From: Paradesertivirga sp966210515 | GTDB taxonomy: Bacteria > Bacteroidota > Bacteroidia > Sphingobacteriales > Sphingobacteriaceae | DNA: 64,000 nt | NCBI GenBank assembly: GCA_966210515.1 | Contig: CBIHLM010000002.1 | Span: 1 to 64,000, forward strand | Direction: 5' to 3' | In this document: positions 52,431 to 60,733 of the stretch, piece by piece | Layout: every line of letters starts with the position of its first letter | How positions within the stretch are numbered: position 1 is the stretch's first letter | Program-made: the position numbers and the translations under genes | Notes under the pieces: model-generated | Told to the model about the DNA's origin: nothing | The model's input: only the letters and a program-made list of their open reading frames with translations | Database searches by the model: none

Positions 52431-53786
52431 ATGGAATTATCTAACATCAAAAAAGTTTATTTGGTAGGAATCGGAGGAATCGGCATGAGCGGGCTTGCTC
52501 GTTATTTCCATAAAAGGGGATGCGAAGTGGCAGGTTATGACCGTACCAAAACGGAGCTGACCAGTAAGCTAGCAGATGAAGGTATTCATATCTCCTATAC
52601 CGATACTGAAACTGAGATTCCCGCAGAATTTTGTGTTAACACGGATGCTGTTTTGATTATTTATACGCCAGCAATTCCTAAGGATTCTGAGATTTTAAAT
52701 TATTTCAAGAATGAAGGCTTTGATCTAAAAAAGCGTTCACAAGTATTGGGTATTATCAGTAAGGAAATGTTCACTGTAGCTGTGGCGGGTACGCACGGTA
52801 AAACCACTACATCAACTATGGTTGCGCATATTCTTAAGCATTCCGGGTATGATTGTACTGCTTTCCTCGGTGGTATTGCGTCGAACTACAATACCAATAT
52901 TCTGTTTGGCGACAATAATGTAATGGTGGTTGAGGCGGATGAATATGACCGGTCTTTCCTAACGCTGCATCCTGACATCGCGATTATCACGTCAATGGAT
53001 GCCGATCATTTAGATATTTACGGTAATGACGCTTCTGTTAAAGAGTCATTCAAGCTTTTCGCTTCGCAGCTAAAAGAAGGTGGTAAACTGATCCATAAAA
53101 ATGGCTTGCCTTTAGAAGGCGGAATAACTTACTCTGCAAAGGGAAATGCCGATGTGTTTGCCGAAAACGTATGTATTCAAAAGGGAACGTTTTTCTTCGA
53201 TTTTAATTCAAGCGACTTAAAGATCAAAAATGTTGAGCTTGGCCTTCCGGGATTGCATAACGTCGAAAATGCTGTCGGCGCAGTACAAGCCGCTCTTTTG
53301 TTAGGAATCGAAGCAGATAAAATTAAAGCTGCATTAAAAGATTTTACCGGGGTTAAGCGCCGGTTTGAATACATCGTGAAAAACGACGCGAATATTTTCA
53401 TTGATGATTACGCTCATCATCCTGAAGAGTTGAGAGCTTGCATCGGCGCTGTAAAATCCCTCTATCCCGAAAAGAAGCTAACGGTCCTTTTTCAACCGCA
53501 TCTGTTTACCCGCACACGCGACTTTGTGGATGGTTTTGCAGAAGTGCTGAGTATGGCTGATGACCTTTTGCTATTGGATATTTATCCTGCACGCGAGCTG
53601 CCCATCGAAGGTGTGACTTCAGAAATTATATTCAATAAAATGACTTCTTCATCTGCCAGAATCTGCCGAATGGAAGAGTCGCTGGATATTATAAAGGCGA
53701 ATAAGCCGGAATTGCTATTGACAGTGGGTGCCGGAGATATTGATACTCTGGTTCAACCTTTAAAAGATATACTCACAAATGCTTAA
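52431..53786 (+). CDS. murC: UDP-N-acetylmuramate:L-alanine ligase
   Basis: First ligase of the stem peptide. N-terminal VGIGGIGMSGLARYFHKRG, ATP loop VAGTHGKTTTSTMVAHIL, VVEADEYDRSFL, MDADHLDIYGN, IDDYAHHPEELRACI and FQPHLFTRTRDF. It has 451 residues. It overlaps ftsQ by 8 bases, so the two are probably coupled. Confidence 0.95.
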   Translation: MELSNIKKVYLVGIGGIGMSGLARYFHKRGCEVAGYDRTKTELTSKLADEGIHISYTDTETEIPAEFCVNTDAVLIIYTPAIPKDSEILNYFKNEGFDLKKRSQVLGIISKEMFTVAVAGTHGKTTTSTMVAHILKHSGYDCTAFLGGIASNYNTNILFGDNNVMVVEADEYDRSFLTLHPDIAIITSMDADHLDIYGNDASVKESFKLFASQLKEGGKLIHKNGLPLEGGITYSAKGNADVFAENVCIQKGTFFFDFNSSDLKIKNVELGLPGLHNVENAVGAVQAALLLGIEADKIKAALKDFTGVKRRFEYIVKNDANIFIDDYAHHPEELRACIGAVKSLYPEKKLTVLFQPHLFTRTRDFVDGFAEVLSMADDLLLLDIYPARELPIEGVTSEIIFNKMTSSSARICRMEESLDIIKANKPELLLTVGAGDIDTLVQPLKDILTNA

Positions 53787-54654
53787 AAGAATAAACTGGA
53801 AAGCAGTATTGTACGGGTTTCTCTGGCTGATAAGTCTGGGGGGATTGGTGACGCTTATGAGTTTTATTGAGATTAAGAAAAGTGAGACCGAATGCGTAGA
53901 TGTTAAAGTCATAATTCCGGAGGTAAATAGTTTTATTGAGCGTGCCGACATTGATGAGATGCTTCTTAAAAACCCGGGGTCTCTGCTTGGTCGTAAGCTT
54001 CATCAAATAGATATTCATGCTATCGAAAATTCTTTGAAAGCCAACCCCTATATCGAAGAAGCGAAGGTGTTTGCCGATATGGATGGTGTTATCAATATCA
54101 AAATCCGCCAACGCGAGCCTGTTTTAAGGGTGTTAAATCTAACAAGCCAGGATTTTTACATCGACCAAAAGGGGTTAAAAATGCCTGTCTCATCTAATTT
54201 TACCGCACATGTTTTAGTTGCTAACGGATATATACTCGAGCCTTTCGGTAATAAAGTAGACACCCTGCGTACCAGCCTGGCGCGGGATTTATATAAAACC
54301 GCTCTTTTTATAGAAGGTGATACATTATGGCGTGAGCAGATAGAACAGCTGTATGTGAATCAAAGCGGTGAAATTGAAATGGTTCCAAGAGTCGGAAATC
54401 ATCAGATTGTACTTGGAAATGCTGATTCGCTAAAAATAAAGTTCGGGAATTTGCTGGCTTTTTATAAGAAGGCTTTGCCGGCAGTTGGATGGGATGCTTA
54501 CAAAACCATCACGATAAAATATACAAACCAAGTTGTCTGCGTAAAAAATGTAATAGATAGCACTCTGGCTACTCCGGTTGCTAAGCCATTGCAGGCAATT
54601 AAAAACGAGACTCTTAACAACATTCAGGATACAGTAAAAACAGTAACACGTTAA
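53779..54654 (+). CDS. ftsQ: FtsQ-like divisome protein
   Basis: Bitopic division protein. A short cytoplasmic tail, one membrane helix (about 9-27, AVLYGFLWLISLGGLVTLMSF), then a POTRA-like domain (about 40-115: FIERADIDEMLLKNPGSLLG; ENSLKANPYIEEAKVFADMD; INIKIRQREPVLRV) and a beta-domain. It has 291 residues. Conservation is low as usual, and the call rests on architecture plus position between murC and ftsA. Confidence 0.85.
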   Translation: MLKRINWKAVLYGFLWLISLGGLVTLMSFIEIKKSETECVDVKVIIPEVNSFIERADIDEMLLKNPGSLLGRKLHQIDIHAIENSLKANPYIEEAKVFADMDGVINIKIRQREPVLRVLNLTSQDFYIDQKGLKMPVSSNFTAHVLVANGYILEPFGNKVDTLRTSLARDLYKTALFIEGDTLWREQIEQLYVNQSGEIEMVPRVGNHQIVLGNADSLKIKFGNLLAFYKKALPAVGWDAYKTITIKYTNQVVCVKNVIDSTLATPVAKPLQAIKNETLNNIQDTVKTVTR

Positions 54655-54656
54655 TT

Positions 54657-56006
54657 ATGGAAAAAGATACTTCTACATTATCAAAAGGGTCACCCATTGT
54701 TGTAGGCTTAGATATAGGTACTACAAAAATTTGTGTGATTGTTGGCCGTAGGAATGGTCAGCGCAAGATAGAAATATTGGGGATTGGGAAGGCCGAGTCG
54801 GCCGGTGTAACGCGTGGTGTAGTGTCAAATATTCAAAAAACAGTCCAGGGCATCTTGCTGGCTGTTGATGAAGCTAGCGCCCAGTCTAACGTCGATGTTA
54901 AAATCGTTAACGTTGGGATTGCGGGTCAGCACATCAAAAGTCTTCAGCATCGCGGAATTTTAACCCGGAAGGACCTGAACAACGAAATTCAACGGAAGGA
55001 TATTGATAAGCTCATAGAAGATATGTACAAGCTTGTTATGCCTCCCGGCGAAGAGATTATCCATGTTCTTCCTCAAGAGTTTACTGTAGACAATGAGCCC
55101 GGAATTAAAGATCCTATCGGAATGGCCGGGGTACGACTTGAAGCAAATTTCCATATAATTTCAGGTCACGTAAGTGCTGTTAAAAATATCCTTAAATGTG
55201 TTGGAAACGCAAATTTAGAAACGCAAGAGTTAATTCTTGAGCCCCTGGCATCTTCAGAATCTGTGTTAAGCGATGAAGAAAAAGAAGCCGGAGTTGTGCT
55301 TGTGGATATAGGTGGTGGTACTACCGATCTGGCCATATTTCATGAAGGCATTATTCGTCACACGGCGGTTATTCCTTTTGGCGGAAATAGTGTAACAGAG
55401 GATATCCGTGAAGGATGTTCGGTAATGCGCAACCAGGCAGAGTTATTAAAAACTCGTTTCGGATCTGCTTTAGCCGACGAAAACAAGGAGAATGAAATTA
55501 TCTGCGTCCCTGGCTTACGCGGTCGTGAGCCAAAAGAAATTTCGGTAAAAAACCTCGCTTACGTTATCCAGGCGAGAATGGAGGAAATTATCGAGCACAT
55601 CTATTACGAGATAAAATCATCCGGATACGAAAAGAAACTGATTGCAGGCATTGTGATTACAGGCGGTGGTGCTCAATTGAAGCATTTATCGCAGTTAGTA
55701 GAATACGTTACTGGTTTAGATTGCCGCATTGGCTATCCGAACGAGCATTTGGCAAAAAATGAAGTGTTGCCCAAAAATGTATACGACGATCTGAAAAGCC
55801 CGATGTTTGCAACCGGTATAGGATTATTAATTAAAGGAATACATAAAGCGGAGGAATTGATGGAGACAGTAAAGCAACCTGGTGTTCTGGTGCAAAAACC
55901 AGCCGTTGAAAAAGGAAAAAAATCATTCGGATTGTTCGATAAATTACTTCAAACAGGGGCGAAATTTATTAAAGACGATATCAAAGATGAAGACTATATT
56001 AAATAG
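54657..56006 (+). CDS. ftsA: Cell division protein FtsA
   Basis: Actin-like protein that anchors FtsZ to the membrane. Phosphate-1 VVGLDIGTTKICVIVGRR (residues 16-33), phosphate-2 VVLVDIGGGTTDLAIFHEG, adenosine motif IVITGGGAQLKHL, and the SHS2/1C insertion around LPQEFTVDNEPGI. The C-terminus (KSFGLFDKLLQTGAKFIKDD) can form the amphipathic membrane-targeting helix. It has 449 residues. It starts 2 bases after the ftsQ stop and is separated from ftsZ by 126 bases that carry a long palindrome. Confidence 0.95.
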   Translation: MEKDTSTLSKGSPIVVGLDIGTTKICVIVGRRNGQRKIEILGIGKAESAGVTRGVVSNIQKTVQGILLAVDEASAQSNVDVKIVNVGIAGQHIKSLQHRGILTRKDLNNEIQRKDIDKLIEDMYKLVMPPGEEIIHVLPQEFTVDNEPGIKDPIGMAGVRLEANFHIISGHVSAVKNILKCVGNANLETQELILEPLASSESVLSDEEKEAGVVLVDIGGGTTDLAIFHEGIIRHTAVIPFGGNSVTEDIREGCSVMRNQAELLKTRFGSALADENKENEIICVPGLRGREPKEISVKNLAYVIQARMEEIIEHIYYEIKSSGYEKKLIAGIVITGGGAQLKHLSQLVEYVTGLDCRIGYPNEHLAKNEVLPKNVYDDLKSPMFATGIGLLIKGIHKAEELMETVKQPGVLVQKPAVEKGKKSFGLFDKLLQTGAKFIKDDIKDEDYIK

Positions 56007-56066
56007 TTTTCAACAATGAGAGAGTTTTCCACAAACTTAACAATTGTGGAAAACGTCTGTTGAAAA
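56007..56066. repeat. Nested inverted repeat between ftsA and ftsZ
   Basis: The outer arms TTTTCAACA (56007-56015) and TGTTGAAAA (56058-56066) enclose inner arms GTTTTCCACAA (56024-56034) and TTGTGGAAAAC (56044-56054). Both pairs are exact reverse complements; the central loop is 9 bases. No T-run follows, so it is not a standard terminator. The inner arm is one base away from a DnaA box (TTATCCACA) and also resembles the GTGGnAAAA unit of the mraZ operator. Confidence 0.85.
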
Positions 56067-56132
56067 ATAATTAATATTACAAGACGGAATAGAGTAAATA
56101 ATTCAAAATCTACTAAACTGATTAATAGCGAT

Positions 56133-57773
56133 ATGCAGTTTGAAATGTTAAAAGAAAAGTCATCAATTATTAAAGTAATTGGTGTTGGTGGTGGCGGTGG
56201 TAATGCTGTGAACCATATGTACAGACAGGGAATCACAGGTGTGGATTTTATTATCTGTAATACTGATGCGCAAGCATTGGAATTGAGTCCTATTCCGAAT
56301 AAGGTTCAATTAGGCGCAAGTCTTACCGAGGGGATGGGAGCAGGTTCGATTCCGGAAGTAGGTAAGAATTCAGCTATCGAGAACATAGAAGACATTAAGC
56401 GGATGTTGGGAAGCAATACAAAGATGTTGTTTATCACAGCCGGGATGGGTGGTGGTACTGGTACTGGTGCCAGTCCGATTATCGCCAAAGCCGCTAAAGA
56501 GCTTGATATATTAACGGTTGGAATTATAACTACGCCTTTTTCTTTTGAGGGAAAACGCAGGAAAATGCAGGCTGAGGACGGGCTGGAGGAATTCAAAAAA
56601 TATGTTGATTCTTACCTGGTGATATCGAATGATCGCTTACGCGAGATTTTTGGTAACTTAACTTTGAGTGCCGCCTTTGCTCAGGCCGACAATATTTTAA
56701 CAACTGCAGCAAAAGGAATCGCAGAAATTATTACCATACCGGGTTATATAAACGTCGACTTTAAAGATGTTCGCACTGTAATGAACAGCAGCGGTGTGGC
56801 CATCATGGGAAGTTATTCTGCCGAAGGTGAAAACCGAGCTCATAGAGCTGTTGAAGGAGCTTTAGCGTCTCCTCTGTTAAAAGATAATGAAATTGAAGGT
56901 GCACGATATATTCTATTGAACATTAGTTCTGGTTCAAAAGAAGTTTCTATGGATGAGGTAAGCATAATTACCGATTACATCCAGCAGGAAGCAGGACTTG
57001 CCGCGGATCTGATCTGGGGTAACTGCGTTGACGAAGAACTTGGCGAGAAAATATCTGTTACTATAATTGCTACAGGTTTTCAGACACAGGAAGAGCGAGC
57101 AGTAGAAAAAAGTCAGGTGCGTAAAGTGTCTTTATTGACGCCTGAAAATGCGCCGATGGTGACTCCTGTTAACACGGTAAATTCCTTTATTGCTCCTCAG
57201 GAGCCTGAAGTGAAAGAACAGGAAATGGTGATGAAAACTACCGAGGTTCAACCGGATTTATTTGCCGGGATGTTCGGTCAGAAAGAAAAGGCGAATGAGG
57301 AAGTGAAATCCACTGAGTCTCAATTTATTCGTCATACTTTAGAAGAGGAAGAACAAGTACCATCGGTTTCTGAAGAACCACGATTTGAGTTTGGATTTAA
57401 AATTGCAGAACCAGAGTTCCAGGTTAACGAGCCGCTTGCAGAAGTAAGCAGGCCAGCAGAGGAGATCAGGTTGCCTGAGCCAGAACCACAGGCTTATAAT
57501 CCCGACGAAAATAAAACCGATGAGTCGATTGAAGAGCAGTTACGCAAATCAAGAGAACGGATCTTACGATTAAAAGATCTGAGCATGAAGCTTCGTACAG
57601 CTAACGGTTTGCAGGAGCTGGAAAACGAACCTGCTTATAAACGTAAGCAAATGTCTTTACAACAGGTTCCTCATTCATCAGAATCACAGGTTTCCCGCTT
57701 TACACTTTCAAATGAAGAGGGAATTACCGAAATCAGACCGAACAACTCCTTTCTTCATGATAATGTAGATTAG
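56133..57773 (+). CDS. ftsZ: Cell division protein FtsZ
   Basis: Tubulin-like GTPase that forms the division ring. N-terminal VIGVGGGGGNAVNHMYRQG, GTP signature GGGTGTGAS (106-114), and the T7 synergy loop near NVDFKDVRTVM. The GTPase domain ends near residue 320; a long acidic Pro/Glu-rich linker (about 335-480) follows, then a charged coiled-coil piece (SIEEQLRKSRERILRLKDLS) and the C-terminal peptide ITEIRPNNSFLHDNVD. The length of 546 is long because of the linker, as in Bacteroidota. A terminator follows. Confidence 0.97.
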   Translation: MQFEMLKEKSSIIKVIGVGGGGGNAVNHMYRQGITGVDFIICNTDAQALELSPIPNKVQLGASLTEGMGAGSIPEVGKNSAIENIEDIKRMLGSNTKMLFITAGMGGGTGTGASPIIAKAAKELDILTVGIITTPFSFEGKRRKMQAEDGLEEFKKYVDSYLVISNDRLREIFGNLTLSAAFAQADNILTTAAKGIAEIITIPGYINVDFKDVRTVMNSSGVAIMGSYSAEGENRAHRAVEGALASPLLKDNEIEGARYILLNISSGSKEVSMDEVSIITDYIQQEAGLAADLIWGNCVDEELGEKISVTIIATGFQTQEERAVEKSQVRKVSLLTPENAPMVTPVNTVNSFIAPQEPEVKEQEMVMKTTEVQPDLFAGMFGQKEKANEEVKSTESQFIRHTLEEEEQVPSVSEEPRFEFGFKIAEPEFQVNEPLAEVSRPAEEIRLPEPEPQAYNPDENKTDESIEEQLRKSRERILRLKDLSMKLRTANGLQELENEPAYKRKQMSLQQVPHSSESQVSRFTLSNEEGITEIRPNNSFLHDNVD

Positions 57774-57790
57774 TGAGTTTTTACCATACA

Positions 57791-57827
57791 AAAAAGCCTT
57801 TATCTATGATAGATAAGGGCTTTTTTT
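57791..57827 (+). terminator. Terminator at the end of the dcw cluster
   Basis: Stem AAAAAGCCTTTATCT/AGATAAGGGCTTTTT with one wobble and a 5-base loop, then a long T-run. Confidence 0.88.
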
Positions 57828-57966
57828 ATGGCGTGGACCTGGTGGGAAGAGGTTGATAGACGGTTCGAATTACATAATGCTGCACATTGTAGCCAGGCCA
57901 TTGTTATTAAGCTATTAAAAGGCTAAATTCGCTGCTTTATTTTAAATCACTAAAAACACAATAAAA

Positions 57967-59205
57967 TTGGATTTATTTGATAAAATATCTAAAAATATGG
58001 GGCCTTTAGGCCAGCACCAGAAAATGGCGCATGGCTACTTTGCTTTTCCAAAGTTGGAAGGTGAAATTGCCCCTCATATGAAATTTCGCGGGAAGGATCA
58101 TTTAGTGTGGAGCTTGAACAATTATTTAGGTCTGGCGAACCATCCTGAAGTGCGTGAAGCAGATGCTCAAGCCGCTGCTGAGTTTGGTCTTGCTTACCCT
58201 ATGGGTGCACGAATGATGTCGGGTAACTCGAATCACCACGAAGCATTAGAGAAGGAATTAGCTGAATTTACTGGTTTTCAGGATGCGTTTTTATTAAACT
58301 ATGGCTATCAAGGCATGGTTTCTATCATCGATACAATGGTTGATAGAAACGATGTAATTGTTTATGACGGTGAATCGCATGCATGTATTATCGATGGAGT
58401 GAGATTGCACATGGGTAAACGCTATGTTTATCAGCATAACGATATCGAAAGTTGCAGAAAGCAGTTAGAAAGAGCTACTAAGCTTGTTGAACAAACGGGC
58501 GGTGGAATTCTTGTAATTACTGAAGGTGTGTTTGGAATGTCGGGTGCGCAAGGTAAATTGAAGGAGTTGGTAGATCTTAAAAAGGATTTTAAATTCCGTT
58601 TACTTATTGACGATGCCCATGGATTTGGTACGATGGGTAAAACCGGAGCCGGAACACATGAAGAGCAGGAGTGTATTGAAGGTATTGATCTTTATTTCGG
58701 TACGTTCGCGAAGTCGATGGCCGGTATTGGAGCGTTTGTTGCTTCTACAGAAGAAATAACCAATTATCTGCGTTATAACATGCGCTCACAAACCTTTGCA
58801 AAGGCATTGCCAATGCCAATGGTTGTAGGCTTGCGCAAACGATTAGAACTGTTAAAAACCAGACCTGAGCTTCGCGAGAAACTGTGGGATATTGCAAGGA
58901 CGTTACAAAAAGGTTTACGCGAAAGAGGGTTTAACCTTGGTCTTACTAATACCATGGTAACTCCCGTATTTTTAAAGGGTGAGTTACCTGAGGCTACCGC
59001 GATTACCATGGATCTTCGTGAAAACTATAGCATCTTTTGCTCGATCGTTGTATATCCGGTTATTCCTAAAGGATTAATGGAACTTCGGATCATTCCAACT
59101 GCTATGCACACACACGAAGATGTTCAAAGAACACTCGAAGCATTCTCAGAAGTTGGCGAAAGATTAGAAAAGGGCTTTTACAAAGATAAGAACGGGCTTT
59201 CCTAG
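57967..59205 (+). CDS. Alpha-oxoamine synthase family PLP enzyme
   Basis: Fold-type I PLP enzyme of the BioF/KBL/serine palmitoyltransferase family, which condenses an amino acid with an acyl thioester. PLP residues: His138 in YDGESHACIIDG, Asp215 and His218 in LLIDDAHGFGTMG, and Schiff-base Lys249 in GTFAKSMAG. It has 412 residues and begins at TTG, directly before the conserved MDLFDKISKNMGPLGQHQK start. Compared with Sphingobacterium serine palmitoyltransferase (from memory), it has a different N-terminus and TFAKSMAGIGAF in place of TFSKSLASLGGF, so it is a paralogue. Sphingolipid or sulfonolipid base synthesis is possible; no biotin genes are near. Confidence 0.82.
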   Translation: MDLFDKISKNMGPLGQHQKMAHGYFAFPKLEGEIAPHMKFRGKDHLVWSLNNYLGLANHPEVREADAQAAAEFGLAYPMGARMMSGNSNHHEALEKELAEFTGFQDAFLLNYGYQGMVSIIDTMVDRNDVIVYDGESHACIIDGVRLHMGKRYVYQHNDIESCRKQLERATKLVEQTGGGILVITEGVFGMSGAQGKLKELVDLKKDFKFRLLIDDAHGFGTMGKTGAGTHEEQECIEGIDLYFGTFAKSMAGIGAFVASTEEITNYLRYNMRSQTFAKALPMPMVVGLRKRLELLKTRPELREKLWDIARTLQKGLRERGFNLGLTNTMVTPVFLKGELPEATAITMDLRENYSIFCSIVVYPVIPKGLMELRIIPTAMHTHEDVQRTLEAFSEVGERLEKGFYKDKNGLS

Positions 59206-59284
59206 CGTTTGCCCTTTGTTAGAAGGTCGAAGAGTTTTGTTATATGATAACAGTTTTCTCGTGGGTTAAATAGGTGGATTTTTG

Positions 59285-59311
59285 TGTGAATAATGCCCAA
59301 AATGTGGATAA
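59285..59311. promoter_or_regulatory. Two DnaA-box-like sites
   Basis: TGTGAATAA (59285-59293) and TGTGGATAA (59303-59311) are in the same orientation with an 18-base period. The second is a perfect reverse complement of TTATCCACA and the first fits TTATnCACA. An AT-rich stretch follows. Only two boxes are seen, so DnaA regulation is possible but an origin is not shown. Confidence 0.35.
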
Positions 59312-59428
59312 AAACACTCGAAAAGGCGATTTTTTATTTTCAAATAGTTTTTTTTTATAGAAAAACCCTTTACATTCGCTTATAGCTTATAAAAAATATT
59401 AACTCATTAAAACTAAACTTATTTAACA

Positions 59429-59617
59429 ATGGCAAAATTCGAAAGATTTACCGAACTAAAAGACTTAATCACCGGCCTAGAAGGTGATGCAGACAAATTC
59501 TATAACAAAGGAAACAGCGCTGCTGGAACTCGCGTTAGAAAAGGTTTACAAGATATTAAAAACCTTGCTCAAGCGATTCGTTTAGAGATTCAGGAAGCTA
59601 AAAATACTGCTAAGTAA
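59429..59617 (+). CDS. Histone H1-like (Hc1 family) DNA-binding protein
   Basis: A 62-residue, helical, Lys-rich protein (FERFTELKDLITGLEGDADK; AGTRVRKGLQDIKNLAQAIR), matching the small H1/Hc1-like proteins found across Bacteroidota. Such proteins are abundant and nucleoid-associated; direct function is little studied. It has an AT-rich upstream region of 223 bases with two DnaA-box-like sites and ends at a strong terminator, so it is monocistronic. Confidence 0.85.
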   Translation: MAKFERFTELKDLITGLEGDADKFYNKGNSAAGTRVRKGLQDIKNLAQAIRLEIQEAKNTAK

Positions 59618-59634
59618 TTTGTTCTTTTTGGAAT

Positions 59635-59670
59635 AAAAAACCCCGGCTGTTTTTACAGACGGGGTTTTTT
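59635..59670 (+). terminator. Bidirectional terminator between the H1-like gene and dapA
   Basis: A-run, stem CCCCGGCTGT/ACAGACGGGG with one mismatch and a TTTT loop, then a T-run. The flanking A and T runs allow it to serve both the H1-like gene and the convergent dapA. Confidence 0.85.
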
Positions 59671-59732
59671 ATTGAGTTAAAAACGGAGATTATTTAGACA
59701 TAATATTTTCTTCTGCAATTCGCAGCCGATTT

Positions 59733-60611
59733 TTATCCTAGATTCTGAACTTCTTTTTTTATTATTGATGAAAGTTCTCCACTCACATTGACAAGTGGTA
59801 GTCGCAAAGTGTTGCCGCAAATCTCAAGATGCTTTAGTGCTTCTTTTACACCGCAAGGATTTCCTTCCAAAAAGAGTGAGTTGGTAAATTCAAGAATTTT
59901 ATAATGCAAGATTTGTGCGTCGTTAAACTTTCCTTGAAGACATAACTCAATCATCTTCGAAAACAATCCAGGAATGGCATTTGCAACTACTGAAATGATG
60001 CCCACTGCACCCATCGCAATTAGTGGCAGAGAAACCGCATCGTCGCCAGAAATGAAAAGAAAATCTTCTGGCTTATCTCTTAATATTTTATTGAATTGAT
60101 CAAAATTTCCTGCCGCTTCCTTTACAGCAATGATATTTTTGAAGTCGTGTGCAAGTCTGAGAGTTGTTTCCGCAGTCATATTGCTTCCTGTTCTTGTCGG
60201 AACATTATATAACATTACAGGTAGGGGTGCGGCTTGTGCAATTGCTTTATAGTGCTGGTAGATTCCTTCCTGTGTTGGTCTGTTGTAATAAGGGCTTACC
60301 GAAAGGATCGCGTCATATCCTACGCTGTTAAAGCTCTCCAAATCCTTGATTACGTCCAAGGTGCTGTTCCCTCCAATTCCGGCAACCAAAGGCACACGTC
60401 CCGCTACTGTATCCCGGGTAAATTCCCAAACAGTTTTCTTTTCCTCCTTACTTAGCGTAGATGCTTCTCCTGTTGTACCTAAAGATACGAGGTATTGCAC
60501 TCCTCCATCAATTTGAAAATTGATTAACCTCTTTAATCCTTCTAAATCTACTGAACCGTCTGTGTTGAACGGAGTAACCATAGCTACACCTGTTCCATGA
60601 AATTTATTCAT
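59733..60611 (-). CDS. dapA: 4-hydroxy-tetrahydrodipicolinate synthase
   Basis: First step of the diaminopimelate/lysine branch: condenses pyruvate with aspartate semialdehyde. The N-terminus FHGTGVAMVTPFNTDGSVD, LGTTGEASTLSKEEK (pyruvate loop), the catalytic tyrosine in LYNVPTRTG, and the Schiff-base lysine in IIAVKEAAGNF are all present. ATG 60611 gives 292 residues, the family norm; 14 upstream codons are not conserved. It is encoded 122 bases after ligA, both on the minus strand. Confidence 0.95.
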   Translation of the reverse strand: MNKFHGTGVAMVTPFNTDGSVDLEGLKRLINFQIDGGVQYLVSLGTTGEASTLSKEEKKTVWEFTRDTVAGRVPLVAGIGGNSTLDVIKDLESFNSVGYDAILSVSPYYNRPTQEGIYQHYKAIAQAAPLPVMLYNVPTRTGSNMTAETTLRLAHDFKNIIAVKEAAGNFDQFNKILRDKPEDFLFISGDDAVSLPLIAMGAVGIISVVANAIPGLFSKMIELCLQGKFNDAQILHYKILEFTNSLFLEGNPCGVKEALKHLEICGNTLRLPLVNVSGELSSIIKKEVQNLG

Positions 60612-60733
60612 TCTTTGTTTGTCTTGGAGGTTTTTAAAAGCTCTTTTGATCAATTAAATGAGCTTTTTAATGAAAACCAAATAGCCTGCTAATTTATGAT
60701 GGATTTATGAATTTCCACGAGTGAATTTTCAGA

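Noticed and set aside
59206..59428. Replication origin
   Set aside because: Two DnaA boxes only, no dnaA, dnaN or gidA neighbour, and gene orientation does not diverge from here. Kept only as a weak regulatory observation.
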